A DNA stretch of 64,000 bases from Tardiphaga sp. 709 (lineage in GTDB: Bacteria; Pseudomonadota; Alphaproteobacteria; Rhizobiales; Xanthobacteraceae). Numbering within the stretch: position 1 is the stretch's first letter; each line of letters begins with the position of its first letter. Below are positions 7,761 through 15,350 of the stretch, piece by piece. The stretch spans positions 1,178,001-1,242,000 of the forward strand of contig NZ_CP135529.1 in the NCBI RefSeq assembly GCF_032401055.1. The letters are read 5' to 3'. Under the pieces are notes generated by a model. It was given only the letters and a program-made list of their open reading frames with translations. It was not told the DNA's origin and searched no databases. Position numbers and translations under genes: made by a program.

Positions 7761-8870
7761 ATGCAGAACATGTCTGCCTGGTTATCGGCGCTGGCAGGCT
7801 TTGCCATCGGCGCTGCTGCGGGATTTGCCGTGCGACGCGCGCGCCTTTGCACATTTGGCGCTATTGAAGATGCGTTGATGGGCGGTGACAACCGTCGCCT
7901 CAAGATTTTCGGTCTGGCGCTTGGCGTCGCCATGCTCGGCACGCAGGCGCTGATCCTGTCCGGCTTTCTCGCGCCCGAACACACCACTTACGTTCCCACC
8001 GCATTGCCCCTCATTGCGATCGTGATCGGCAGCATCATGTTCGGTACCGGCATGGCGATGGTCGGCACTTGCGGATTCGGCTCGCTGGTGCGGCTCGGCA
8101 CCGGCGATCTCAGGAGCCTGATCGTGATCCTCGTGCTGGGTGCGACGGCCTATGCCACTCTGCGCGGACTGTTCGCCGATCTTCGCATTGGCGTGCTTGA
8201 GCAGCTATCGATCCGGATGCCGGACGGCATACGCTCCGACTTTGCATCGCTACTGACGCAAGCAGCCGGCCGCGATCTGCGCGTGCCGCTCGCCATCATT
8301 GTCGGCAGCGGCCTTTGTTGGCTGGCACTCAGCGACAAACGCCTGCGCCGTGCGCCGCGCCTGCTCACTGCCGGTGTCGCACTCGGATTGCTCACGATTG
8401 CCGGCTGGATCGTCACGGTAGGATTGAACGACGACTTCGCTGGCCCGCCGCGTCCACAAAGCCTGACATTCGTATCGACTATCGGAAAAGCACTGTATGC
8501 CGGGGTTCTCAATGTCGCGAACTTCGCCGATTTCGGCGTCGGCAGCGTGTTCGGCGTCATTGCCGGTGCATGGGCTGCAGCGTGGTTCACGGCCGAACTG
8601 CGATGGGAAGCCTTCGACGATGATCACGAAATGCGCCGCCATCTCGTCGGTGCCTGCCTGATGGGTATCGGCGGCATCCTGGCCGGCGGCTGCACCATTG
8701 GTCAGGGCATCACCGCGGGATCGATGCTGGCGCTGTCCTGGCCGATTGCCGTCGGCGGCATGATACTTGGCGCGCGCATTGGCATTGCGATCCTGGTCGA
8801 TGGCTCGCCGCGCGACCTCATTCAGCGCAACTGGATGCTGCTGGCGCGGAAAGCGCCGCCATCCAAATAA
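7761..8870 (+). CDS. soxT: YeeE/YedE-family sulfur transporter SoxT (copy 1)
   Basis: This 369-residue integral membrane protein of the YeeE/YedE (DUF395) family has about nine to ten spans. Membrane cysteines lie in RARLCTFGA (Cys30), MVGTCGFGS (Cys104) and GGCTIGQG near residue 310, which in TsuA-like relatives relay thiosulfate or sulfane sulfur. AGGAGG lies 7 bp upstream of ATG 7761. It follows soxR in the same direction, so it may import the sulfur signal sensed by SoxR. A second homologue lies at 9921. Confidence 0.88.
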   Translation: MQNMSAWLSALAGFAIGAAAGFAVRRARLCTFGAIEDALMGGDNRRLKIFGLALGVAMLGTQALILSGFLAPEHTTYVPTALPLIAIVIGSIMFGTGMAMVGTCGFGSLVRLGTGDLRSLIVILVLGATAYATLRGLFADLRIGVLEQLSIRMPDGIRSDFASLLTQAAGRDLRVPLAIIVGSGLCWLALSDKRLRRAPRLLTAGVALGLLTIAGWIVTVGLNDDFAGPPRPQSLTFVSTIGKALYAGVLNVANFADFGVGSVFGVIAGAWAAAWFTAELRWEAFDDDHEMRRHLVGACLMGIGGILAGGCTIGQGITAGSMLALSWPIAVGGMILGARIGIAILVDGSPRDLIQRNWMLLARKAPPSK

Positions 8871-8876
8871 GTCGCA

Positions 8877-9329
8877 TCAAGGCTTGAGGTAGCTCCAGCC
8901 GGCTTCCTGCAATTCGATCAGCCTGACGGCGCCCGATGGCACCACCGTCGCCTCGGATACGACGCTGATCGCCTTGCCCTCACGCTTCTCCATGCCCTCT
9001 TTGGTATTTCCGCAGGCGATGAATTTGACGCTGGACGGGAAGCTCGCATCGACGATCTGCTTGATACGGTCCTTGACCGGCGAGGTGTCGTCGCGCAGCA
9101 TGTGCAAACCTGGCCCATAAGTGACGATCTCGATTTGAACGTCCTCGCCCTTGGCCTTGTAAAACTCCATGACGTTGGTCGCGTTGTTCAACGCCAGATT
9201 CATCAGGGCGGGATCGTTCTGATTGACCTGAATGGCGACACGGTGCTCCTTCGCGCCCGCTGCATAAGCGGACGAGGCGATCAGCGCAAACAGGAGAGCA
9301 CCGGCAATCGATCTCAACAATGATCGCAT
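8877..9329 (-). CDS. Exported DsrE-like protein (copy 1)
   Basis: This 150-residue protein has a Sec signal ending at AYA-AG near residue 24. The mature part has a DsrE/DsrF-like alpha/beta fold: strand HRVAIQVNQ, helix ALMNLALNNATN, strand IEIVTYGPGLHML and the cysteine motif KFIACGNT (Cys106). The cysteine fits a persulfide carrier site. It is tandem with a second relative (9360) and flanked by two SoxT transporters. A role as periplasmic sulfane carrier is inference. It is convergent with soxT, 6 bp apart. Confidence 0.8.
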   Translation of the reverse strand: MRSLLRSIAGALLFALIASSAYAAGAKEHRVAIQVNQNDPALMNLALNNATNVMEFYKAKGEDVQIEIVTYGPGLHMLRDDTSPVKDRIKQIVDASFPSSVKFIACGNTKEGMEKREGKAISVVSEATVVPSGAVRLIELQEAGWSYLKP

Positions 9330-9359
9330 CTCAAAACTCCTTTTCTGGGATGTACAATT

Positions 9360-9833
9360 TCAGGGACGCACGATCGTGAAACCGCGCTCTGTCAGATCCA
9401 GCAAATGGCCGACGCCGACCTGCACTTCCACCGCATGCGGATTGAGCGCCGGTCGTTTGCCGGTGTCGCGCTCGATCGAATCCAGCGTGTTGCCGCAGAC
9501 GCTGAAGCGCACGCCCTGGGTCACCAGACTATTGACCAGCGCACGATGTTCGTTGGTGTCGCGCAACAGATCGATGCCGGGGCCGAAAGCGACCACCTCG
9601 ACCGCGACCTTGTCCGGTCCATAGGCCTTCAGGAGATTGCTGGCGACGCTGAGAACGAGGCGTTCTTTCTTCGGATCGGAATCCGACAGCTGCAATGCGA
9701 TGAAATGCTCGGCGAAGGGCTTGTCCGGCGCCGCATCTTGTTTGGCGGGCCGTGTCTGTGCAGCGAGCGGCGGCGTCGCACATAGGACCAGCGCAAGAAC
9801 CGACAGACAGAAAAACAGTCTTCGCTTAGTCAT
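9360..9833 (-). CDS. Exported DsrE-like protein (copy 2)
   Basis: This 157-residue paralogue of the neighbouring gene has a signal peptide ending at PPLAA-QT. It repeats the same elements: FIALQLSDSD, VEVVAFGPGIDLL and the cysteine motif RFSVCGNT (Cys113). The pair differ clearly in sequence, so they may form a heterodimer or heterohexamer like DsrEF. ATG 9833 is preferred to an upstream alternative at 9842. It is 30 bp upstream of copy 1 and downstream of the second SoxT. Confidence 0.78.
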   Translation of the reverse strand: MTKRRLFFCLSVLALVLCATPPLAAQTRPAKQDAAPDKPFAEHFIALQLSDSDPKKERLVLSVASNLLKAYGPDKVAVEVVAFGPGIDLLRDTNEHRALVNSLVTQGVRFSVCGNTLDSIERDTGKRPALNPHAVEVQVGVGHLLDLTERGFTIVRP

Positions 9834-9920
9834 CGCGCGCAAAACCTCTGACGATCAGAGGATTGATTAGCAATCACCCTGCGCCGGCGCAATCAAACTC
9901 ACAAAGCTATGTGGAAGCTC

Positions 9921-10970
9921 TTATTGCGCCGCAAACGCTGGACGCAGCGCCAGGCCGCGGATCGCAACTGCAGCGCCCGCAAAGATGCCGGCGACGGCCA
10001 CAAAGGACGGCAGCGCAAGCGTGGACAAGCCTGTCAGCCCCTGCCCGATCGAGCAGCCATAGGCCATCGCGCCGCCGATCCCCATCAGTGCCGCGCCGGC
10101 CATCGAGCGGCCGGTATGACGCGCAGAGGTGTAGCCCTCGAATTCGAACCGGCCTGTCAGCAGAGCGGTCAGCAAACTGCCCACGAACACACCCGCTACA
10201 AGCGCAATTCCGAAATTCAACGTCATGCCCGTCGACAGCATGATGAATTGCAGCGTATCGGCAGCCGGCGACACGAAGGTGAGCGACGCCACAGGAATCG
10301 GATCGAACTCGTCGGCGCCAAGCCAGCCGGTCGCCAGCCAGCCCGCAATCACCAGAAGGCCCATCACCAGCCCCGCCACGAGCTGCCCCGGCGAACGACG
10401 AAGCTCGCGATGCGACAATGCAAAGACCAGCAATGCACCACCGACGATCAGCGTTGCCGCGATACGCGCAGTCGCTTCATGCAGACCGAGTGTCCCGAGC
10501 AGCGACGGCACCGAATTCGCGCCCGGCGTCATCTGCGTCCATTGCAGGATCGACAGCCGCATCGGCGCGAGCAAGCCCTTCAACGTCATCTGCGCCGTGA
10601 CGCCGATGATTGCGATCACGACCAGCGACCTCAGATTTCCCTTGCCGAGCAACACCAGCGCACGGGACGCGCAGCCGTTCGAGAGCACCATGCCGAGGCC
10701 GAACAACAGTCCGCCGACGAAGATCAACGGCGCCGAGAATGATGGCTGCAGATAAAGCGACTTCGCTATCTCGACGATCCCCGCACCGGCAATGAATTGT
10801 GTGCCGACAACCGCCACGGCAACCGCCAGCGCGTAGCTGCGGATCTTGCGTCCGTCATCGTGGGCCCACCAGTCGCGCAGGCTGCTCATGAGGCAGAACC
10901 CGCTCAACAGGCCGACCACGCCGAAAACGGCGCCAATCGCAAAACCCGCGACAACCGGGAGCGCAAACAT
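9921..10970 (-). CDS. YeeE/YedE-family transporter, second SoxT-like protein
   Basis: This 349-residue polytopic membrane protein is in the same family as the gene at 7761 but distinct. Conserved cysteines are in LLSGFCLMSS (Cys26), LSNGCASRAL and AYGCSIGQG. It leads a minus-strand operon with the two DsrE-like genes, so transporter and periplasmic carriers may work together to bring sulfane sulfur or thiosulfate across the membrane. Substrate and direction are not known from sequence. Confidence 0.85.
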   Translation of the reverse strand: MFALPVVAGFAIGAVFGVVGLLSGFCLMSSLRDWWAHDDGRKIRSYALAVAVAVVGTQFIAGAGIVEIAKSLYLQPSFSAPLIFVGGLLFGLGMVLSNGCASRALVLLGKGNLRSLVVIAIIGVTAQMTLKGLLAPMRLSILQWTQMTPGANSVPSLLGTLGLHEATARIAATLIVGGALLVFALSHRELRRSPGQLVAGLVMGLLVIAGWLATGWLGADEFDPIPVASLTFVSPAADTLQFIMLSTGMTLNFGIALVAGVFVGSLLTALLTGRFEFEGYTSARHTGRSMAGAALMGIGGAMAYGCSIGQGLTGLSTLALPSFVAVAGIFAGAAVAIRGLALRPAFAAQ

Positions 10971-11127
10971 CGAATGATCCGAACGTGATTTTGAGGTGAT
11001 GACGCCGGATTACTACTGGCAGTTTCAGAGGCGGTCCAGTTGACCCATGATTTAAGGAGGAAGTTCTACGTGTACTGAAAAACAGAGAACATAATTCCAT
11101 CAGATCCCGGAATGCGATGAAGAATGA

Positions 11128-11147
11128 CTATCGCTCTTGAGCGATAG
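11128..11147. promoter_or_regulatory. Perfect inverted repeat upstream of the 11208 gene
   Basis: CTATCGCTC-TT-GAGCGATAG has two perfect 9-bp arms. It lies in the 237-bp divergent gap between the second SoxT-like gene and the small membrane protein at 11208. No T-run follows, so an operator is more likely than a terminator. The regulator is unknown. Confidence 0.4.
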
Positions 11148-11207
11148 AGATCGAAAGTTGAACGAAATCGCCGCCAAGACCGACCAACGGATCTTGGAGA
11201 TGATTTT

Positions 11208-11573
11208 ATGAAGCGACTGCTCGTTTTCACGATGCTGTTTCCGCCACTCGTGCTGTTCGTCTACATCGCAGCCGATCAGTTGTTGCGCTATGGTTTTCCC
11301 GACATCGGGTTCCTGGCGTGGCTGGTGGGAATTGCGTATGTGCTCGCCATCATTCCTGCTTGGTTGACGGCAGGAGTGGACTGGGCGCTTTCTGGCCAGC
11401 CGCTTTACGTGCGGCTCATCGCGACGATGCCGGTGGCGGCTATCCTGGCCGAGCTTGTCGCACGCTACATGGGCCAGCCATATTTCGATGTGTCCGTTGC
11501 GATAGCGGGAGCTGTTCCAGCCGCGGTGTGTTCGTGGCTGTCAGATAAACCAATGAGAAGCGTGCATGCGTGA
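11208..11573 (+). CDS. Small membrane protein, DUF5413-like
   Basis: This 121-residue protein has four hydrophobic segments (roughly residues 5-23, 34-55, 70-88 and 95-110). It resembles the uncharacterised DUF5413 family of rhizobial membrane proteins. The ATG at 11208 follows TTGGAGATGATTTT. It is transcribed away from the sox block, and nothing in it suggests a sulfur role. The family assignment is tentative and the function unknown. Confidence 0.6.
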   Translation: MKRLLVFTMLFPPLVLFVYIAADQLLRYGFPDIGFLAWLVGIAYVLAIIPAWLTAGVDWALSGQPLYVRLIATMPVAAILAELVARYMGQPYFDVSVAIAGAVPAAVCSWLSDKPMRSVHA

Positions 11574-11655
11574 GCAAGCTTAGCACCACCACAGTCATGA
11601 CCAATCTGCGCAAGTCTTGGCGGCCACAAGTGATGACGCAGCCGTCCATCGCCAA

Positions 11656-11677
11656 GTTGTCTATTTTTATAGACAAC
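11656..11677. other. Perfect 9-bp hairpin
   Basis: GTTGTCTAT-TTTT-ATAGACAAC can fold into a hairpin with nine perfect pairs and a T4 loop. It sits between two small genes. There is no following T-tract, so termination is doubtful. It may be an operator or a remnant of a mobile element end. Confidence 0.35.
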
Positions 11678-11739
11678 ACGCCAATGACTGCGGTAGCGTT
11701 TGCAAACCTTTCGCAGCGATCACGGGGTGTGCTTCAGTC

Positions 11740-11934
11740 GTGGCCTACAGTATCTACGGGACCCCTCACAGGCAGCCGGAGAAGGTCTGCTACGGAACCG
11801 TACAGACCCTCGATCAGGCGGCGAGCGAGCTACGGAAGCTGCGTGAAGCTGGCGTCTTAGACGTCTACGCTATTGGCTTCGATCCCGAGACCGCCAACCT
11901 GCGGAAGCCGCCGTCGGCCCCCAAATCGAATTAG
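11740..11934 (+). CDS. Hypothetical small protein
   Basis: From GTG 11740 the product has 64 residues. It reads like a compact domain: YSIYGTPHRQPEKVCYGTVQ, a helix TLDQAASELRKLREAG and a strand LDVYAIGFDP. An alternative start at 11617 would add 41 poorly structured residues. The family is not recognised. It lies just outside the tRNA-Tyr-bounded island, in DNA that resembles the island end, and may belong to an older insertion. Confidence 0.4.
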   Translation: MAYSIYGTPHRQPEKVCYGTVQTLDQAASELRKLREAGVLDVYAIGFDPETANLRKPPSAPKSN

Positions 11935-12034
11935 GCTGGCGCGTTCGGAGCCAAGCAAATACGCGCTGCTTGAAGCGAACAAATACCGAAAATCGGATTG
12001 CTTACAGGCCGCCGCCCCGCAGAGCCAATTCGTC

Positions 12035-12103
12035 AGCGATTTGAAAATGGTGGGGGAAGAAGGACTCGAACCTTCGAAGTCATAAGACGGCTGATTTACA
12101 GTC
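12035..12103. repeat. att direct repeat, left (tRNA-Tyr 3' fragment)
   Basis: This copy is identical to 15844-15912 over 69 bp and then diverges. Bases 12048-12103 match the tRNA-Tyr 3' part from CCA back through the anticodon loop, while the 5' part of the tRNA is missing. It is an attachment-site copy and not a functional tRNA. Confidence 0.85.
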
Positions 12104-12147
12104 TCGCCCGACCTCTTGAAATCGTTGAGCTTTGTAACGAATTTTCC

Positions 12148-12540
12148 TCATTCCCGCTTTTTCCGAAAGGGCACCACATGCCCCGGTCCCGGCCGTTGTG
12201 GCAGCACCGGCTGTTTGGGCTTCGGCGGATCGTCGGGAAAGAACCGCTTCCAGCGATAAGCAGCGTATCCGTAGAAATAGTCCCACCAAGTTTCCGTAAC
12301 GCTGGCGTCACCCCACGGCATAGGATCTGGCTCTCCGCCGTCGTCATCCTTCGGGAGCGCAATCGGGATCGGTATTGCCGGGCTCTCCCACATGATGCCG
12401 CCAGGGCCCATGCGCGTATACTCGCACTCATCGGGCTCAGTGCATTCGTCAACGATGTCGATGAGCTGAACGATATTGTCGGCAGAGAAGATCCCGACGA
12501 GATCGTGGGTGTCGATTATTCGAACGAGATAGGTTGGCAT
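12148..12540 (-). CDS. Hypothetical protein of the tRNA-Tyr island
   Basis: This 130-residue protein starts with a compact domain (PTYLVRIIDTHDLVGIFSAD, then LIDIVDECTEPDECEY). The tail is rich in proline, tryptophan and aromatic residues and ends in a basic stretch (VVPFRKKRE). There is no signal peptide or membrane span. The codon pattern looks coding, but no family is recognised. It is the first gene inside the left att repeat. Confidence 0.55.
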   Translation of the reverse strand: MPTYLVRIIDTHDLVGIFSADNIVQLIDIVDECTEPDECEYTRMGPGGIMWESPAIPIPIALPKDDDGGEPDPMPWGDASVTETWWDYFYGYAAYRWKRFFPDDPPKPKQPVLPQRPGPGHVVPFRKKRE

Positions 12541-12590
12541 GCCATCTTACCGGCCTTGACTCGGCAGCCTTTGAGGCGCCGAACATTGCA

Positions 12591-12785
12591 ATGGCAAATA
12601 AAGCTCAGTTCTCCATTCTCGCTTACCAGCGGCGCCCAGGATTCTGGCGCGCAGCTATTTCCCGCAAAGATGGGGCCATCCTGACTATGAATGGCATTGC
12701 ATTAAAAAGCGTTGTCACGTCCGAGGATTTCCCATCAGAAGATGAAGCTTACACGGATGCCGAGAAGGCTATCCGTATGATTTAG
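12591..12785 (+). CDS. Hypothetical small protein
   Basis: This 64-residue product starts at ATG 12591. A first half with strand-like segments (AQFSILAYQRRPGFWRAAIS) leads to an acidic C-terminal helix (DFPSEDEAYTDAEKAIRMI). It lies inside the tRNA-Tyr island, divergent from the 12148 gene. No family is recognised. Confidence 0.45.
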   Translation: MANKAQFSILAYQRRPGFWRAAISRKDGAILTMNGIALKSVVTSEDFPSEDEAYTDAEKAIRMI

Positions 12786-12862
12786 GCTGCGGGTCTCCAC
12801 GCAGCAGGCGGCATCATCGGAATCAGACCGCCGAGTCCGGCGACTCCTGAGGGGGAGCGAGG

Positions 12863-13456
12863 TTGAAACAGATCGGCCTTTTCGAAATGCGCCGATTGGA
12901 GGCGTTGAGCAACACCATCTTCGGCGTTGCGATGACGTTGCTCGCCTACGATCTGCCGAAGGCCAGCAGGTTCGCACACGCGCCGGCCTGGATGGAGCTT
13001 GTCGGTGCCTATGCACAACCTGTCATCGCGCTGATGATCAGTTTTATCGTGGCCGGCGTCTTTTGGCTCAGCCATCATCGGCGACTCACTTTCGCGCCGG
13101 AAGGTAGCCGCGGCGAAGTCTTCCTCAATCTGATCTTCCTGCTATCGATTGTCATGCTTCCAGTGACGAATGGACTTTACGGCGCGTATCGGCTCGATAG
13201 TGTCGTCGCAGTAAGCTACGGCTTCCATCTGACAGTTATTGCTGGTTTGAACGCGCTGCTATGGGTTCTGGCGCTGCGAGGTCGCCGCAATTCTGAGTTG
13301 CTGGCAATCGCGGTCTTTCCGGTCTTCGCACTCGCGCTCGCAACGGTGATGGCCGCCGTCGCTCCATTCGTTGCACAATTCATGTGGTGCCTGGCCTTTG
13401 GCGCGCCTCTGGTGGGCTGGCTGGCGGCCCGGCGCTGGCCGCCGAGAACGAATTAG
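12863..13456 (+). CDS. TMEM175-like (DUF1211) potassium channel protein
   Basis: This 197-residue protein has about six membrane spans and begins with a variant of the TMEM175 signature: RLEALSNTIFGVAMTLLAYD, where RLEAFSDG..A..TLL is usual. Bacterial TMEM175 proteins form tetrameric potassium-selective channels. The TTG start at 12863 is preceded by GGGGGAGCGAGG. ATG 12887 would cut into the first conserved helix. It is the only recognisable cargo of the island. The Phe and Asp-Gly of the signature are replaced here, so ion selectivity may differ. Confidence 0.75.
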   Translation: MKQIGLFEMRRLEALSNTIFGVAMTLLAYDLPKASRFAHAPAWMELVGAYAQPVIALMISFIVAGVFWLSHHRRLTFAPEGSRGEVFLNLIFLLSIVMLPVTNGLYGAYRLDSVVAVSYGFHLTVIAGLNALLWVLALRGRRNSELLAIAVFPVFALALATVMAAVAPFVAQFMWCLAFGAPLVGWLAARRWPPRTN

Positions 13457-13544
13457 CCAGCTTGATCTCTGCTCCTCGTGTCAAGATGACGACGATATCG
13501 CAGATGCCAACCAGACCGACCGACGGGGTTATTTGAAATGAAAC

Positions 13545-13566
13545 AGGCCGCCCACTGAGGCGGCCT
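13545..13566. terminator. Hairpin terminator between convergent genes
   Basis: AGGCCGCC-CACTGA-GGCGGCCT is an 8-bp GC-rich stem. It ends at the first base of the stop codon of the minus-strand gene at 13566. On the minus strand it is followed by TGTTTCATTT, a moderate T-rich tail. It probably ends transcription from one or both sides. Confidence 0.5.
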
Positions 13567-13703
13567 TAGTTCATCTTGCGGAGCCTCCGAATGATCGCAC
13601 GAAGGTCGTTCGCGTATTCCTCAACGATCTGTCGCGCCTCCTCCAGCCGGGACGGCTTGGGCTCCTTCGCCTCAGTCTCGTTCGATTGGTCGCGCTTAGC
13701 CAT
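13566..13703 (-). CDS. Small charged coiled-coil protein
   Basis: This 45-residue product from ATG 13703 is highly charged (MAKRDQSNETEAKEPKPSR) and ends in a helix (EEARQIVEEYANDLRAIIRR). The upstream frame stays open but overlaps the HTH gene in another frame. The function is unknown, and a short accessory protein of the island is likely. Confidence 0.4.
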   Translation of the reverse strand: MAKRDQSNETEAKEPKPSRLEEARQIVEEYANDLRAIIRRLRKMN

Positions 13704-13758
13704 CAAGCCAAAGTCGATCCGGCGTGGGACGTTTCCTTGAGCCAGATCAAAAGTTAGC

Positions 13759-13953
13759 TCACCTCGTCTGGCCGTGCACCGCGGGTAAACTGTCACCTTC
13801 GCGGGGCGCGTTCTCCTCACTGGCAACCGCGTCTCTGATCATCCGGTTTACGGCAGGGCTCTTAACCCCAAATCGTTCTGCGATCAGCGACGAAAGAACC
13901 CCTGATCGATGTAGTTCAAGAACCTTTCGGCAGCGTGCTTGGTAGTCTGTCAC
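13759..13953 (-). CDS. Small helix-turn-helix protein
   Basis: From GTG 13953 the product has 64 residues. It holds a helix-turn-helix segment (VLELHRSGVLSSLIAERFG, then VKSPAVNRMIRDAV), like those of recombinases or transcription regulators. The frame is open upstream to 14058, so a longer product is possible. It overlaps in another frame the extension of the next small gene, and a frameshifted single gene cannot be excluded. Confidence 0.45.
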   Translation of the reverse strand: MTDYQARCRKVLELHRSGVLSSLIAERFGVKSPAVNRMIRDAVASEENAPREGDSLPAVHGQTR

Positions 13954-14119
13954 GTCATGTTCCCAGTCTCTTGGAGACGCTATGGCCCGCCTCTCAGATG
14001 AGGGAATATTTTGCAAACTTGCCCGGGAAAGTCCTGTGCACTTTGTGCCAAAAACCAAATCAGGCCACTGCCAAAATCAAACAAGGCCACTGACGCCGGA
14101 AACAGGCTAGTACCCGATA

Positions 14120-14410
14120 ATGGACCTTTGGATCGTCTGGTTGATGTTGTTTGTTGCGGGCCGGATACCGGGCAGCGCAATCGGTTATGCGCTCGTCAGA
14201 TTGCTCGTGGGCGTTGGCTGGCTTGTTTTTCTGGCCGCATATCTGGCGGCACTGGGAAGCTACCTCCTGTCGTTAGCTATCGTCTCGACATCGCAAGCGA
14301 CTACCATAGTGCACGGCCTCAACATCGGCTTGTTCGGGCCGCCAACTTTCGCGGCCACGCTCCTCCGTGTTTATTGGATTCGAAAGGGGGCATCCCCTCC
14401 CCACTCGTGA
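14120..14410 (+). CDS. Small membrane protein
   Basis: This 96-residue product has two to three hydrophobic stretches (about residues 3-15, 22-52 and 64-82). No family is recognised and no good Shine-Dalgarno precedes ATG 14120. It lies inside the tRNA-Tyr island. Confidence 0.4.
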   Translation: MDLWIVWLMLFVAGRIPGSAIGYALVRLLVGVGWLVFLAAYLAALGSYLLSLAIVSTSQATTIVHGLNIGLFGPPTFAATLLRVYWIRKGASPPHS

Positions 14411-14552
14411 GCAACCACAGTTGGAGCTCACCATGACGTATTAGGCCGAAGTCGCGAAAGATTACCGCGCAACGCCTTCCAATGAACCAGTGAATACGCG
14501 TTTGCGACAAACTCCTGCCGTGTGGGCACGAATCTGCCAGGAATGAAGACCG

Positions 14553-14741
14553 GTGATCCTTATCCCCTACATCATAGGCCTGATGGCCGTGGCGTGGTTG
14601 ATCGCGCTCTTTTTCGGCGAGCCGGTCAAATCGCAAATCGAGTCAGCCATGGTGGCAGTGTCGTCCGTCATGTGGCTGAGTGTAGCAGCGTATTTGGGCC
14701 GCCGATGGTGGAGGTTCCCCCTATTGTGCGTAACGCTGTGA
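14553..14741 (+). CDS. Small two-span membrane protein
   Basis: This 62-residue product starts at GTG 14553. It has two hydrophobic segments (IPYIIGLMAVAWLIALFF, and AMVAVSSVMWLSVAAYLG) and a C-terminal aromatic patch. It is probably an island accessory protein. Its function is unknown and the start uncertain. Confidence 0.4.
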   Translation: MILIPYIIGLMAVAWLIALFFGEPVKSQIESAMVAVSSVMWLSVAAYLGRRWWRFPLLCVTL

Positions 14742-14906
14742 CGCTTCGTTACGTCGCCATGACGGGCTAGAGGGTTAACCCTCAATAAGGTCGCCTGCCT
14801 TTAAGCCTATGGGTCACCGTTGGACCACTGCCGCCCGGAAACAGACCCCGCAAAATTCAACCTCAACGGGCTCGACATTTGTTCTCTATATGTTCCAGTC
14901 GAAGAC

Positions 14907-15311
14907 ATGAGTGACAGACCCGCGAGCTGGCGTATGCCGACGCCAAAACAGATGGAAAAGCTGGCCTCCAAGCCGAGCCGCCCGCCCGAGCCTGCGACCC
15001 CCACGCCTAGTCCGACAGACGACCTGCCGGAGGCCTATTGGGATTCCATCATCAGAGATCCGCGTGGACAAATCCGCACCGGCGTCCCTATCCAGCAGCG
15101 GCGCCTATCTGAGATTCCGCGGCATGTACTGCGCGTCTCCTGCCGCCGCTGCGACCGCATCGTGGAAATTCGGACCGTGGATGCTGTGCGTATCTATGGC
15201 CAACATGCTGTCTGGAAAGACGTCGGCATGAAGCTCCTCGACAACGGCTGCCAGGAACGCACGGGACGTCTCGAGGAGGACGCCTGCTGGCCATCATTTG
15301 AGACGAACTAG
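14907..15311 (+). CDS. Hypothetical protein with CxxC motif
   Basis: The 134-residue product has a proline-rich N-terminus (PSRPPEPATPTPSPTDD). Its C-terminal domain carries HVLRVSCRRCDRIVEIRTVD and later LDNGCQERTGRLEEDACWP. The four cysteines may bind zinc. ATG 14907 is chosen, although an upstream TTG at 14820 keeps the frame open. Similar small zinc-ribbon proteins are common in Bradyrhizobium, by recollection. It pairs with the next gene, which also has CxxC motifs. Confidence 0.6.
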   Translation: MSDRPASWRMPTPKQMEKLASKPSRPPEPATPTPSPTDDLPEAYWDSIIRDPRGQIRTGVPIQQRRLSEIPRHVLRVSCRRCDRIVEIRTVDAVRIYGQHAVWKDVGMKLLDNGCQERTGRLEEDACWPSFETN

Positions 15312-15350
15312 CATTTTGATTTTCCATTTTGACTGCGCCTGGATGCCCAT

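Noticed and set aside
12048-12103. Second tRNA-Tyr gene
   Set aside because: Only the 3' half is present. It is the att copy made by integration and cannot fold into a tRNA.
13566-13953. Single gene split by a frameshift (HTH protein plus charged tail)
   Set aside because: The two frames overlap by more than a point lesion would explain, and no family was recognised to guide joining. They are kept as two small genes.
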